A stretch of 64,000 nucleotides of DNA from positions 122,350 to 186,349 of the IMG/VR virus record IMGVR_UViG_3300017971_000194; one strand, given 5' to 3'. The notes beneath the pieces were generated by a model. The model saw nothing but the letters and a program-made list of their open reading frames with translations. It was not told where the DNA came from and did no database searches. Shown here one piece after another: positions 8,988 through 16,612 of the stretch. The DNA is from a virus. A program made the position numbers and the translations under genes. The number at the start of each line of letters is the position of its first letter. Within the stretch, counting starts at the first letter, position 1.

Positions 8988-9878
8988 TCATCCTATAAAT
9001 TTTCTAGGGGTCAGAACCCCTCTACCAACATGAGGCCCAAAAGAACTACGAATACCAACACCATATTTAGGCTGTTGTAGTCCCTTTGTAATTTTCACAC
9101 CACGTTTTGCAGCCTCAACATATTTATCAAATTGCTCTTCAGCATTTCGCTTAGCAGCTTCATATTTGCTGGATTTCTCAATGCTAAGAGAAATACCACC
9201 AATCGAGTAGTCGAATTCTTCCTCTATCCAGTTGATCATCAATGCTTGAAGGGCAAGAATCATAGCCCCAGTCAAAGTCAAAGTTCTCCATTCAGGACGA
9301 CTTTGCAGCATGCCAGAAACATTATTATATACAGTCCTGGGAGGATACATCATAATAAGGTTTGCACTACCTTCAATATACTCATTTAACTCTAGATTTT
9401 CCCAAATATACCCAAAAACTCTGTTGTAACTATTGATGATACCTTCACCTGTAGGAGGTCGGAAATGATAGTTACGATCAGGATTATTATCTCTCAAATA
9501 GATTCTAAGACGATCTATCAGATCATCCATAACTGCACCATAGCTTAATGTCTGTGCTGCTAGGCCCCCTTCTACAACATTGAACTCTTGAACACACTGA
9601 ACAGGAGCTGATGAGAAAGTTTCTTTGAAAGTCCATCTGATACGGAAATCACCAATATTAGCATCAAATGGTATTTGAAATGCTGCGTAGTATTCCCCAA
9701 CAGCAGGATTAACAGGTACTCTATCGGCATCACCAATAAGAACTTCAACCCCTGTCGTATAATCATAGATAGCATACGTAATCACAGCCGCATTAGCTGG
9801 TAATCCGGCTGAATTACGAAGATAGATATTTAGGTCATCTCTACCAAGAGTTTGACCTCTTACAAAAGCTACACTCAT
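8988..9878 (-). CDS. Virion protein with N-terminal Ig-like domain, 296 aa
   Basis: The first 105 residues form a beta-sandwich-like domain (RGQTLGRDDLNIYLR, VNPAVGEYYAAFQIP, DFRIRWTF) that resembles the whole of the next upstream gene product (9934-10326). The rest is mostly helical, with TLTGAMILALQALMINWIEEEF as a hydrophobic helix that is probably buried, not membrane-spanning, and a basic glycine-containing tail. GAGG precedes the start. The position, between head and tail genes, suggests a head-tail connector or neck protein. No family was recognised. Confidence 0.6.
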   Translation of the reverse strand: MSVAFVRGQTLGRDDLNIYLRNSAGLPANAAVITYAIYDYTTGVEVLIGDADRVPVNPAVGEYYAAFQIPFDANIGDFRIRWTFKETFSSAPVQCVQEFNVVEGGLAAQTLSYGAVMDDLIDRLRIYLRDNNPDRNYHFRPPTGEGIINSYNRVFGYIWENLELNEYIEGSANLIMMYPPRTVYNNVSGMLQSRPEWRTLTLTGAMILALQALMINWIEEEFDYSIGGISLSIEKSSKYEAAKRNAEEQFDKYVEAAKRGVKITKGLQQPKYGVGIRSSFGPHVGRGVLTPRKFIG

Positions 9879-9933
9879 AGTGAACCTCGCAAAACTATTC
9901 TACTACTTATAGAAATAAAAAGACAAGTGGGAA

Positions 9934-10326
9934 TCAATTTTTGACGAAAGAACAAGTCATCCCTCCACCCCCACAAGGAGATGGTGTAGAAGAGGGGTCT
10001 GTATCATCAATTATAGAGAAAATTTCCTCGCAATGTCCGGTACGTCCCGTAATAGGATCATCCCCTGTTGATAGGGCATAATGTACTTGCCTTAAAGGTT
10101 TGGTATAGGGGACAGCCCATACAAAATGAAAATGACCAACTTCAGGATCTGAAATCAAAGCAGTTGCTGGCACATCTACTATCTTATTGGTTCCAGTAGC
10201 TCCATCTAGGTCATCGTAATGGAATATTTCTATAACTGGATTGGTGGGATCAAAAGGATCTCCTGTTTCCTCTCTAAGAAACAGGACATAGAAGGTACGA
10301 CGCTTTCCCCTCACAGCATATGACAT
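9934..10326 (-). CDS. Small Ig-like protein, related to the N-terminus of the 296-aa neighbour
   Basis: A 130-residue protein that looks like a single beta-sandwich domain. It starts RGKRRTFYVLFLREETG, followed by a PEVGHFHFVW segment, matching RGQTLGRDDLNIYLR and PAVGEYYAAF of the 296-residue product in order and spacing. The tail PSPCGGGGMTCSFVKN has two cysteines. The two genes are adjacent, suggesting duplication of a structural domain. A minor virion protein is likely; the exact role is unknown. Confidence 0.55.
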   Translation of the reverse strand: MSYAVRGKRRTFYVLFLREETGDPFDPTNPVIEIFHYDDLDGATGTNKIVDVPATALISDPEVGHFHFVWAVPYTKPLRQVHYALSTGDDPITGRTGHCEEIFSIIDDTDPSSTPSPCGGGGMTCSFVKN

Positions 10327-10329
10327 TCA

Positions 10330-10581
10330 TCAACTCATATAACATAGGGATTTAAGGTCCTTTACGCTGTTAGCAAAATCTAATGGAATGACCTTTGTTC
10401 CGTCTGACTTATTGTAGTAAGCCAATTTGAGTTCCTCTAATCGAGGTGATTCCTCAAAAATAAACAAGGTTCTATTACCCCTTCTCTCATGACGTTCCAA
10501 CATACACCCACATGTCCTAAGAAAAGCAGCAAAATATATATCACTTACCGCACGGGTATTTGAGGATTTGTCATGATTCAT
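10330..10581 (-). CDS. Small protein, DUF5659-like
   Basis: An 83-residue protein read from the ATG at 10581; a GTG one codon earlier is also possible, and neither has a strong ribosome site. The plan (IYFAAFLRTCGCMLERHER, a short strand LFIFEE, then KLAYYNKSDGTKVIPLDFA and KDLKSLCY) resembles the small DUF5659 family seen in phages, whose role is unknown. It ends just before the 130-residue gene starts. The family link is tentative. Confidence 0.5.
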   Translation of the reverse strand: MNHDKSSNTRAVSDIYFAAFLRTCGCMLERHERRGNRTLFIFEESPRLEELKLAYYNKSDGTKVIPLDFANSVKDLKSLCYMS

Positions 10582-10653
10582 CACATTACCATAAGCTAAC
10601 AGATCGTTACATTACATTGGTGCTGTAAACAACACCAAACTACAAATTACCTA

Positions 10654-11184
10654 TTATGGTAATGAAAATGCAGTAGATCCATCGTCATCAACGACACCAA
10701 CGGCTGCACCAGCAGTACCACCATACTCGAAACCACTGTCCCTATAACCATGAATCACACCATGGTCAAAAGAAAGAAGGAACACACCGGTTTCAACAAA
10801 AGATGGAGCAAGCTCTTCAGCCAAAGCTGTTGCTGTGTCAGCATCCATATTAGCACCTGCAAAATCGAATGCAGCAGCGTCAATGCCTGAATAGTCAAAG
10901 TCAAGATTGGTTTTGCTGACATTGATAGGGCCACCACTGGGAAGACCCCTAGCAATGATAAGGGGAGCTGTAGCAGTGATTTCAGCAGCAGTCAACCCAT
11001 TGGAATCTGCGGCTAGGATCTCTTCAACACTCTGATGAGAATTGCTAGCAGTACCTGGAACTGGCCTGGCAATGGCTCTTTCCTGACCCAAAGGTTCTAC
11101 TGAGGGAGCCCACTGGGAAACTGGCTCAAGATCGCTAACGTGAACTTGTGCCACATCTGTTCTGATAACTCCAATACGTGCCAT
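10654..11184 (-). CDS. Unrecognised acidic virion-module protein, 176 aa
   Basis: An alanine- and acid-rich protein behind AAGGAGATATAAAG. A segment near residue 135, VFLLSFDHGVIHGYRDSGF, matches VLLSADHGCIKGLQDNGL in the 189-residue protein two genes upstream (11540-12109), so the two share a domain. The C-terminal part is glycine-rich and ends DDDGSTAFSLP. No membrane segment or signal peptide is present. The regular beta and turn composition suggests a virion surface or joining component. The family is unknown. Confidence 0.55.
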   Translation of the reverse strand: MARIGVIRTDVAQVHVSDLEPVSQWAPSVEPLGQERAIARPVPGTASNSHQSVEEILAADSNGLTAAEITATAPLIIARGLPSGGPINVSKTNLDFDYSGIDAAAFDFAGANMDADTATALAEELAPSFVETGVFLLSFDHGVIHGYRDSGFEYGGTAGAAVGVVDDDGSTAFSLP

Positions 11185-11186
11185 CT

Positions 11187-11528
11187 TTATATCTCCTTTT
11201 TCAAACGAAGTTTCCAGAGAGCTTCGATGAATGATCTTGCTTCCCTGTAAAACATGTCCATATTTTCCATAAAATCGATATGGTCAAAGTATCTTGCCCT
11301 CTTTGCCTTATCTAAATATACCTTCATCTCGTGTTTCTTCTTCCTAAACTTAGCTTGCCAAGTGATGCCCTCAATATCAAGTCCATCTATAGTCTTGAAA
11401 TGAGCTTCCATTTCCTTCAGAAGAAACTTCAAGTAATTCTGAGGGAAAATAAAATGTGGCCTCCACTGGTTGCCACGAAAGTTCACCAGATGTTGGTCTA
11501 GAAATTCTCCTATTGATTCTTTGTCCAT
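11187..11528 (-). CDS. Unrecognised helical protein, 113 aa
   Basis: A small, charged, mostly helical protein rich in aromatic residues and lysine (KFRKKKHEMKVYLDKAKRAR). It lies between two proteins that share a domain, 2 bases before the stop-to-start junction of its downstream neighbour. No strong ribosome site is seen at its ATG. No motif was recognised. It may be a chaperone or assembly factor for its neighbours, but this is only positional inference. Confidence 0.5.
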   Translation of the reverse strand: MDKESIGEFLDQHLVNFRGNQWRPHFIFPQNYLKFLLKEMEAHFKTIDGLDIEGITWQAKFRKKKHEMKVYLDKAKRARYFDHIDFMENMDMFYREARSFIEALWKLRLKKEI

Positions 11529-11539
11529 ACCAAATCATC

Positions 11540-12109
11540 TTATGATAAAGCCACCGTGTTCGAATCCTGACCATCAGCTCTTACAGTAGCTGAAGTAGTG
11601 CCCGTAGCAACGCCTGGAACCAATGCTGCTGGGACAACGATAGAAGTATCTGACCAAGTACCACCACCACCAGTTACTTGAGCCTGAGTCAATTCTACGG
11701 CTCCAGTGCCAGTTAAAACCAGTTTGGAAACATCTGGTGGGATACTCAGAAAATCAGTACCTGTTACAGTAAGGTCTCCAGCCCCAGGGTTGTCCAAATC
11801 GGCTGTGGTAATAGCAGGAGCAGTCAGATCAGCGGCTGAGAAAATCTGCACCGTAGCTAAACCATTGTCCTGGAGACCCTTGATGCAACCATGGTCAGCC
11901 GACAAGAGCACATTATCAGTCTCTTGAAGGTCAACAAATCCAGGTTGAGCTGCATCGTCTGGATTCTCGTATGGAACCAGAACCTGTTGCTTCAATAAAG
12001 CCCTCTTTGAAGCATCAAGGATATGTCTAGAATTGAACCTAACTCCATCCTCGATATCACTGAGAATAATGGTTCCTTCTTCAGATTGGCTATGAATAAC
12101 TCTTAGCAT
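11540..12109 (-). CDS. Virion-module protein with C-terminal Ig/IPT-like domain, 189 aa
   Basis: The ATG at 12109 was chosen: AGGAG lies 6 bases upstream, while an ATG two codons earlier touches that site. The N-terminal half has VLLSADHGCIKGLQDNGL, shared with the 176-residue protein at 10654-11184. The C-terminal 95 residues (APAITTADLDNPGAGDLTVTG ... SATVRADGQDSNTVALS) have the pattern of an IPT/TIG or other Ig-like fold, frequent on phage virion surfaces. It is probably a head or tail decoration or joining protein. No family was firmly recognised. Confidence 0.55.
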   Translation of the reverse strand: MLRVIHSQSEEGTIILSDIEDGVRFNSRHILDASKRALLKQQVLVPYENPDDAAQPGFVDLQETDNVLLSADHGCIKGLQDNGLATVQIFSAADLTAPAITTADLDNPGAGDLTVTGTDFLSIPPDVSKLVLTGTGAVELTQAQVTGGGGTWSDTSIVVPAALVPGVATGTTSATVRADGQDSNTVALS

Positions 12110-12185
12110 TGTCATCTCCTCTTAAATCATGACCTATTCTAGGTAATCATAAAAAGATAATCGTTATTCTGTATCCTCTATAAAA

Positions 12186-12710
12186 TCAATCCGTGTCATC
12201 CTCATCTTCTTTTTCTGATGAGGCTGCTTTTTCCAACGGTTTCTTACTAAGATTCTTATCTTTATCCACTTTTATTTGTATAGAAGAAGATGGCTTCCTA
12301 GATGCCGCTTTAATCACCATCTTCACCTGCTCAGGACTAGGATCATCTTTAATTCTAGTTATTTTCTCTAATTTCTTCCTGATTTCAGGTGTAGAAGCAT
12401 TTTTCTTTGCAAGATCCACAAGAGTATCTACCTGTACTTCAGTGACTCCCACTTTCAGATGCTGCTCTTCTAGCTTTTTGACTACATCCCGCATTTCCCA
12501 TAAGACATAGCCCATAGCCCCACACATCACGATGACTGTCAAAGCCATACCACCAAGAACTATGTAACGACTTAAAGTAGATCTATTGATTTCTCTGGTA
12601 CTTTTCTCAGCTTCATCCAAAGTTTTAGTCATTGGGTCAATTAACTTAGTAATCAATTCAAGGATTCTATCTAATTTGTCTGCTACATCCTTTATTGTGG
12701 GTTCACTCAT
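12186..12710 (-). CDS. Single-pass membrane protein with coiled coil, 174 aa
   Basis: Read from ATG 12710, with AAAGGTGG upstream; a GTG three codons earlier is possible. A helical segment (about 5-45, DKLDRILELITKLIDPM) precedes one membrane helix at about 49-72 (VLGGMALTVIVMCGAMGYVLW). A further coiled coil and a lysine- and acid-rich disordered tail ending EKEDEDDTD follow. Its start overlaps the stop of the upstream 82-residue gene. Together with the membrane proteins at 12951-13334 and 13977-14357 it forms a membrane-protein cluster next to a papain-like hydrolase, so holin- or spanin-like lysis functions are conceivable. Confidence 0.6.
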   Translation of the reverse strand: MSEPTIKDVADKLDRILELITKLIDPMTKTLDEAEKSTREINRSTLSRYIVLGGMALTVIVMCGAMGYVLWEMRDVVKKLEEQHLKVGVTEVQVDTLVDLAKKNASTPEIRKKLEKITRIKDDPSPEQVKMVIKAASRKPSSSIQIKVDKDKNLSKKPLEKAASSEKEDEDDTD

Positions 12711-12951
12711 TGCTACCACCTTTCACAGGAACATCCATTAAGTTAATGGCCTGAGTTTTAAAATCTTGAAGTTGAGATTTCAAGTCTTGATATCGGTCTC
12801 TCTGTGATTTTATCAATGTAGTCACAGTCTTATGAGATTCTCCATCGCTTTCTGGAACTTTAAAAAGTTCTTCTAGATCAAATTCAAATTCAACAGAGAC
12901 TTCCCCATCTTTGGTATCATCTTCAATCTCTTTTGGCTTGAATGGCCACAT
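12703..12951 (-). CDS. Small acidic protein, 82 aa
   Basis: Read from ATG 12951, which overlaps the TGA of the upstream gene and has GGAG 9 bases upstream; an in-frame start 36 bases earlier lies inside the upstream gene. It starts MWPFKPKEIEDD, then an acidic stretch and a helical region with SQRDRYQDLKSQLQDFK. There is no membrane segment. It is coupled to membrane-protein genes on both sides and may be their soluble partner. The function is not known. Confidence 0.5.
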   Translation of the reverse strand: MWPFKPKEIEDDTKDGEVSVEFEFDLEELFKVPESDGESHKTVTTLIKSQRDRYQDLKSQLQDFKTQAINLMDVPVKGGSNE

Positions 12952-13334
12952 CAAGTGTTTCTCCTGGCTACCATAGCCTCTTTCCAAGCATTCATAGCTT
13001 CAGTGAGACCCCTGATGACAGTGTTATTCTCATTAGAGAAATCCATCAAAAGTTCTCTCACTTCTTTGGATTCTTCTACACGCTTATCTTGTAGATCAGT
13101 CAATGTTACCTGGTATTTCTCTTGTATAGATGTGATGGTTTTCTGATACTCCTCTTGAAGAGATGTTAATGTCTTTTGATGTTCTTCTTGGGTAGTATTG
13201 ATCTGAACCATCAATTTTTGTATATACCTCCAAAGATACATCACAGCAAAACCAAGACCTACGACCATCACAGCAGTCAATAAACCAATATAACCACCGT
13301 ATTGAGCAAATTGTTTAATTGTTTCAACGGGCAT
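12951..13334 (-). CDS. Single-pass membrane protein with 11-residue coiled-coil repeats
   Basis: A 127-residue protein with one N-terminal membrane helix at about 13-35 (GGYIGLLTAVMVVGLGFAVMYLW), then a long coiled coil. Residues 49-81 are three 11-residue repeats of the form QEEYQKT(I/L)TSL, a right-handed or undecatad-type coil. AGGAGGG precedes the start. The plan of a short cytoplasmic or periplasmic end, one helix and a long coiled coil resembles phage holin or i-spanin subunits, but no family was matched. Part of the membrane cluster at 12186-14881. Confidence 0.55.
   Translation of the reverse strand: MPVETIKQFAQYGGYIGLLTAVMVVGLGFAVMYLWRYIQKLMVQINTTQEEHQKTLTSLQEEYQKTITSIQEKYQVTLTDLQDKRVEESKEVRELLMDFSNENNTVIRGLTEAMNAWKEAMVARRNT
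13092..13190 (-). repeat. Three tandem 33-bp coding repeats
   Basis: These encode three successive 11-residue units (starting QEEHQKT, QEEYQKT, QEKYQVT) in the coiled coil of the membrane protein at 12951-13334. The copies have diverged at the DNA level. Confidence 0.6.
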
Positions 13335-13358
13335 AGACTATACAACCCTCCTCTGTCA

Positions 13359-13364
13359 ATTATA
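13359..13364 (-). promoter_or_regulatory. Possible -10 element before the membrane-protein cluster
   Basis: On the minus strand the 103-base gap upstream of the gene starting at 13334 contains a perfect TATAAT about 25 bases before the start codon, with no good -35 at the usual distance. The gap is AT-rich. A weak or phage-specific promoter is possible. Confidence 0.25.
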
Positions 13365-13437
13365 GCGCAACATGACCATCAATAGACAGGAAAAATAAAT
13401 ATATAATTTGAAGATTTATTTATAGAGATATCTATGT

Positions 13438-13950
13438 TTAAGATGGGTCAGGGTCTAAAAACAAATCATCTAGATTCCCATCAATGATGGGCATCAATGT
13501 TTCCATCTCATCAGAACTTAGATCTTTTGGAAGATACTTAACATCAACAGCATGTAAATCGAATGAAATCTTCTCTTTCAGAAATTCTTGAAGTTCCTTT
13601 TCTTTAGCTTCACCTAACTCAACTGCCTCACGATGTTCTTCTCGGAGCTTATTGAATTCAGCTTCGAACTCAATTTCATTTCTGATTCTAGTAGCACCAT
13701 TAGGAAGGAAGATTGGATTACCATCTGGATCTTTCACTGCATGTTTTGTGACCAATCTAACTCGTTGCTTTTCGTATTCTTCATAGCCATCTGGAGCTTG
13801 TCTTGCTTCTTCTAGAGCGTCAAGTTCATCCTTGATGGTACGTTTATTCTTTGCAATGACATAAGCAAATCTAGTTTCTCTGATCCTAGCTAAAGCCTTC
13901 AGAGTATCATTGAAAGAAATCAACTCCTTTCTTGTCATCTCAACTTTCAT
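13438..13950 (-). CDS. Helical protein, weakly DUF1617-like, 170 aa
   Basis: It starts MKVEMTRKELISFNDTLKAL behind AGGAGGAAGAT. The protein is almost entirely charged and helical through residue 130 and contains KDPDGNPIFLPNGATRI as a turn, then ends in an acidic tail DGNLDDLFLDPDPS. This layout recalls the DUF1617 family of small phage proteins, found near tail or lysis genes, but the match is loose. It is soluble, with no signal. It lies between the VanZ-like membrane protein and the coiled-coil membrane protein. Confidence 0.5.
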   Translation of the reverse strand: MKVEMTRKELISFNDTLKALARIRETRFAYVIAKNKRTIKDELDALEEARQAPDGYEEYEKQRVRLVTKHAVKDPDGNPIFLPNGATRIRNEIEFEAEFNKLREEHREAVELGEAKEKELQEFLKEKISFDLHAVDVKYLPKDLSSDEMETLMPIIDGNLDDLFLDPDPS

Positions 13951-13976
13951 ATCTTCCTCCTATTAGTTACATAAAA

Positions 13977-14357
13977 TCACAACTGGGACTGACCTACATT
14001 ACCATAACTAGCTAACCACCACCAGCACAAAATTGTACCTAACGTATTAGCTATCATATCTTTCCAAGAAGCACCATGCCTAAAACAACCATCAAGAAGA
14101 ATTTCCCATGGTCCCATCATTATGAACCAACCCAAAAAGGCTGCCCAATGTCTATTTAATCCTAACCTAAAAAATAGCCATGTCAATAGAAAACATGTTA
14201 AAAAATGGGACAATTTGTCAGGTATAACAAAAGTCCAAGCTGGTAACTTATCTTCAAGACCTACCCAACCCCAAGCCTCTTTCATATTGATCTGTTCCCA
14301 CCACCAATTATCTGGCTCCCACTTAAATCTAGACACCCACCATTGTATTATACTCAT
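13977..14357 (-). CDS. VanZ/DUF2279-like integral membrane protein
   Basis: A 126-residue protein, very rich in tryptophan. It has three hydrophobic helices at about 50-68, 70-90 and 98-118. DKLSHF before the first helix, PWEILLDG in the second and SWKDMIANTLG before the third match the D-K-x-x-H-F, E-x-x-D and D-x-x-AN-x-x-G pattern shared by VanZ-like and DUF2279 membrane proteins. Their biochemical role is unclear; some affect envelope properties. It is coupled by ATGA to the papain-like hydrolase upstream, which suggests a joint envelope or lysis function. Confidence 0.6.
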   Translation of the reverse strand: MSIIQWWVSRFKWEPDNWWWEQINMKEAWGWVGLEDKLPAWTFVIPDKLSHFLTCFLLTWLFFRLGLNRHWAAFLGWFIMMGPWEILLDGCFRHGASWKDMIANTLGTILCWWWLASYGNVGQSQL

Positions 14358-14881
14358 AATGCACCTCCTATATCGACTTCAACAAAAAGCTCTGGTCGAT
14401 TTCGACAATAACTAAGAAGCATTTGAGGTGTCACAGATTCAAAATCGAAATTATCAATACCAGGACTTCCCAAAACTTTCAGAAATCTAGAGACCATTTC
14501 TGAACAAACCTGACCTCTAGAATTATTGAAAGGTCGTTTGATTTTCACTTTTAACAACTTCCAAACAATGAACACCAGCCCAATGAAAAAGGCACTTTTC
14601 CAATCATAAGGAGATGTAACAAGTTCAGAAATCTCCTTCAAAGCTGATGAAATGTTAGATGATTGACATCGAAAACGGTGAGTTACATTTTGGGGTCTTT
14701 TCTTTGTAGGAAACGTCTCAACACCACCAGCACTTGACTCTAAGGTCCAGCTATCACCTTCAAATGAAAGATTGTTATACTCCAACCCGGTGTGACTTAC
14801 CTTACTCTTTTCAGCCCATCTTAAAAGACGACTATACCAGGCACTACTACACGTAAAAAAGATATCAACATGTTGTTCCAT
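14354..14881 (-). CDS. Permuted NlpC/P60 papain-like hydrolase (YiiX type)
   Basis: A 175-residue protein. It starts VDIFFTCSSAWYSRLLRWAE, then VSHTGLEY with His30 and WTLESS with Glu48, and has QVCSEMV with Cys126. This His, Glu, Cys order is that of circularly permuted NlpC/P60 or YiiX-like enzymes, which act on peptidoglycan peptides or on acyl groups. A hydrophobic segment at about 96-112 could associate with the membrane. The start has GGAG 6 bases upstream. Overlapping with a VanZ-like membrane protein, it is a candidate for a lysis or cell-wall-entry enzyme. The catalytic assignment is by motif. Confidence 0.65.
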   Translation of the reverse strand: MEQHVDIFFTCSSAWYSRLLRWAEKSKVSHTGLEYNNLSFEGDSWTLESSAGGVETFPTKKRPQNVTHRFRCQSSNISSALKEISELVTSPYDWKSAFFIGLVFIVWKLLKVKIKRPFNNSRGQVCSEMVSRFLKVLGSPGIDNFDFESVTPQMLLSYCRNRPELFVEVDIGGAL

Positions 14882-14890
14882 ACCAAACTC

Positions 14891-15622
14891 CTATACGGCA
14901 TTTTTCTTACCCAGATACAAAATCCAACCTACATCAAGAGCCTTATCTGAATTATTGACTATCACAACTTTATGTATCCAATGAGCAAGTACCCGCATAG
15001 GCTTAACAGCCGGAATAACAAGAGGCACTTCACCATTTCCAATTAAAGGTATTTTTGATACAAAAGTAGCTAATGATATAGGCTGATCAATCAGATTATA
15101 CCCTCCTTTTCCAGTTACATTAATTGATACTGTTTCTGTATCTGGGTCCCAATCAAACCATCCTGTATTATTACCAGGAGCTGGTACTGGAACCACTTTA
15201 GTAAAAGTTACATTACCATTTAATTTTTCAGACAGATCCAAATCCCAACCACCATTGGGATATGGTATATAAACATGTGTATTTGGAGCTATCTCATATT
15301 TCAAATAATTACCGGCTCCTGGATTAGAAGTCCCTACAGTAGCTGGAGCATAAATACTAAATGAGACCTTATCACCTGGCTTACCACCATCATAGAAAAC
15401 CATACCACCAGCTAGGTAAGACCATTCAATGAATTGAAACTCAATGCTGTCACTACCACCCATAACATATGCTTTTGAGAATTCAGTACCAGCAAATTTC
15501 ACTCCATTAGACACATCATCACTTACACCAGTATAATTACTTACCATCCCAGACGGAAAGATATCTGGGACGTAATGTGGTTTCCCATCTGAAAACCGTG
15601 GAGGATTTCTGAGATCTATCAT
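14891..15622 (-). CDS. Beta-rich virion protein, 243 aa, likely attachment region
   Basis: No family was recognised. The sequence is rich in glycine, asparagine, tyrosine and tryptophan with alternating strand patterns (YVPDIFPSGMVSNYTGVSD, VYIPYPNGGWDLDLSE), typical of fibre or base-plate surface proteins. The start has GGAGGTGATTGA and overlaps the stop of the upstream gene. It directly follows two proteins that share a C-terminal domain and look like fibres. A host-attachment or tail-fibre-associated role is inferred. Confidence 0.55.
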   Translation of the reverse strand: MIDLRNPPRFSDGKPHYVPDIFPSGMVSNYTGVSDDVSNGVKFAGTEFSKAYVMGGSDSIEFQFIEWSYLAGGMVFYDGGKPGDKVSFSIYAPATVGTSNPGAGNYLKYEIAPNTHVYIPYPNGGWDLDLSEKLNGNVTFTKVVPVPAPGNNTGWFDWDPDTETVSINVTGKGGYNLIDQPISLATFVSKIPLIGNGEVPLVIPAVKPMRVLAHWIHKVVIVNNSDKALDVGWILYLGKKNAV

Positions 15623-16605
15623 TCAATCACCTCCACACCATAATGAAGAAAAGCTCTCATCTTAGTTAAACTTGAAAGATTGTCTCGAATCACAATATCA
15701 AGAACTTTTTTATCAGTTATATGCACTGTAGCTATCTCGGGTTTTAGCAGAAAAACAAACATCTGAGTATTATCCGAAAATACCATATCATCTACTGGAC
15801 GTAGATACCCAAAAAGGTCTACATTCGTCTTCATAGTGAAAGACCACAAAGTTTGGTCTTCTTCTGGTTCAGTATCTAGATGTCGAATCAAAACACCATT
15901 TGCTAAACCACTTGTAATATCTGCAAAAGAATTTGAATTCCAGCCAGAAGTACCAGAAACCACGATAAGTTTCATTGAATCTACATGATATATTTCTGTG
16001 CTAGGTGCTGAGATTCTGAACGTATAAGGACCTCCCCCACCACTACTATTCAGCTCAATATCATCAAACCAGAAATGCTGACCACCTTGAGAGGCATAAA
16101 TGAAAACTAACTTAGCAACATCATTTACGAGATCAAAATCTGCTATTGGAATATTAACTTGCTGCCAAATATCCAGATCAAAGTTATCAATATAATCAGC
16201 AACATAAAGGACATTACCAGGATTAGAACCCCCACTGGTTCTAAATAGAATCTTGAAATTTGAACCTACAGGATAGGCTTTGGGCTGCATCCAGAAAGTC
16301 AAGGTATCATATGTCCCAGCTATGTCTTGATTCTCCCCATAATCAAATCTTGTCTCTTGTCCGGCTGACCTTTCACCACTATCAAGACCATTTGTCCCAG
16401 AATATTTTGACTCTGCTGTTTCTGTTCCTTGTGCCTCGTGATCCCAATCACCACCAGTATCTCCAGCACCAGTTCCATTCCAAATTACTGTAGGTGTACC
16501 TTGAGCAGCACCATTAATAGCCATCTCTTCGGAGCCATTATCGAGACGTTTGAACTTAGAACGCTCAAGATTCAAATTGTTAATCACAACAGTATTAATC
16601 GGCAT
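15619..16605 (-). CDS. Fibre-like protein with carbohydrate-binding-type domain, 328 aa
   Basis: The start at 16605 follows the upstream stop by 7 bases; an earlier in-frame start lies inside the upstream gene. The N-terminal 60 residues include a glycine-threonine-rich stretch. Residues about 60-195 look like a jelly-roll carbohydrate-binding module, ending HFWFDDIELN, typical of CBM or discoidin-like folds. The last 120 residues (MKLIVVSG, LANGVLIR, DIVIRDNL) match the C-terminal domain of the upstream 329-residue protein. This suggests a receptor-binding or fibre protein. The match is within the window; the ligand is unknown. Confidence 0.65.
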   Translation of the reverse strand: MPINTVVINNLNLERSKFKRLDNGSEEMAINGAAQGTPTVIWNGTGAGDTGGDWDHEAQGTETAESKYSGTNGLDSGERSAGQETRFDYGENQDIAGTYDTLTFWMQPKAYPVGSNFKILFRTSGGSNPGNVLYVADYIDNFDLDIWQQVNIPIADFDLVNDVAKLVFIYASQGGQHFWFDDIELNSSGGGGPYTFRISAPSTEIYHVDSMKLIVVSGTSGWNSNSFADITSGLANGVLIRHLDTEPEEDQTLWSFTMKTNVDLFGYLRPVDDMVFSDNTQMFVFLLKPEIATVHITDKKVLDIVIRDNLSSLTKMRAFLHYGVEVIE

Positions 16606-16612
16606 TACTATC

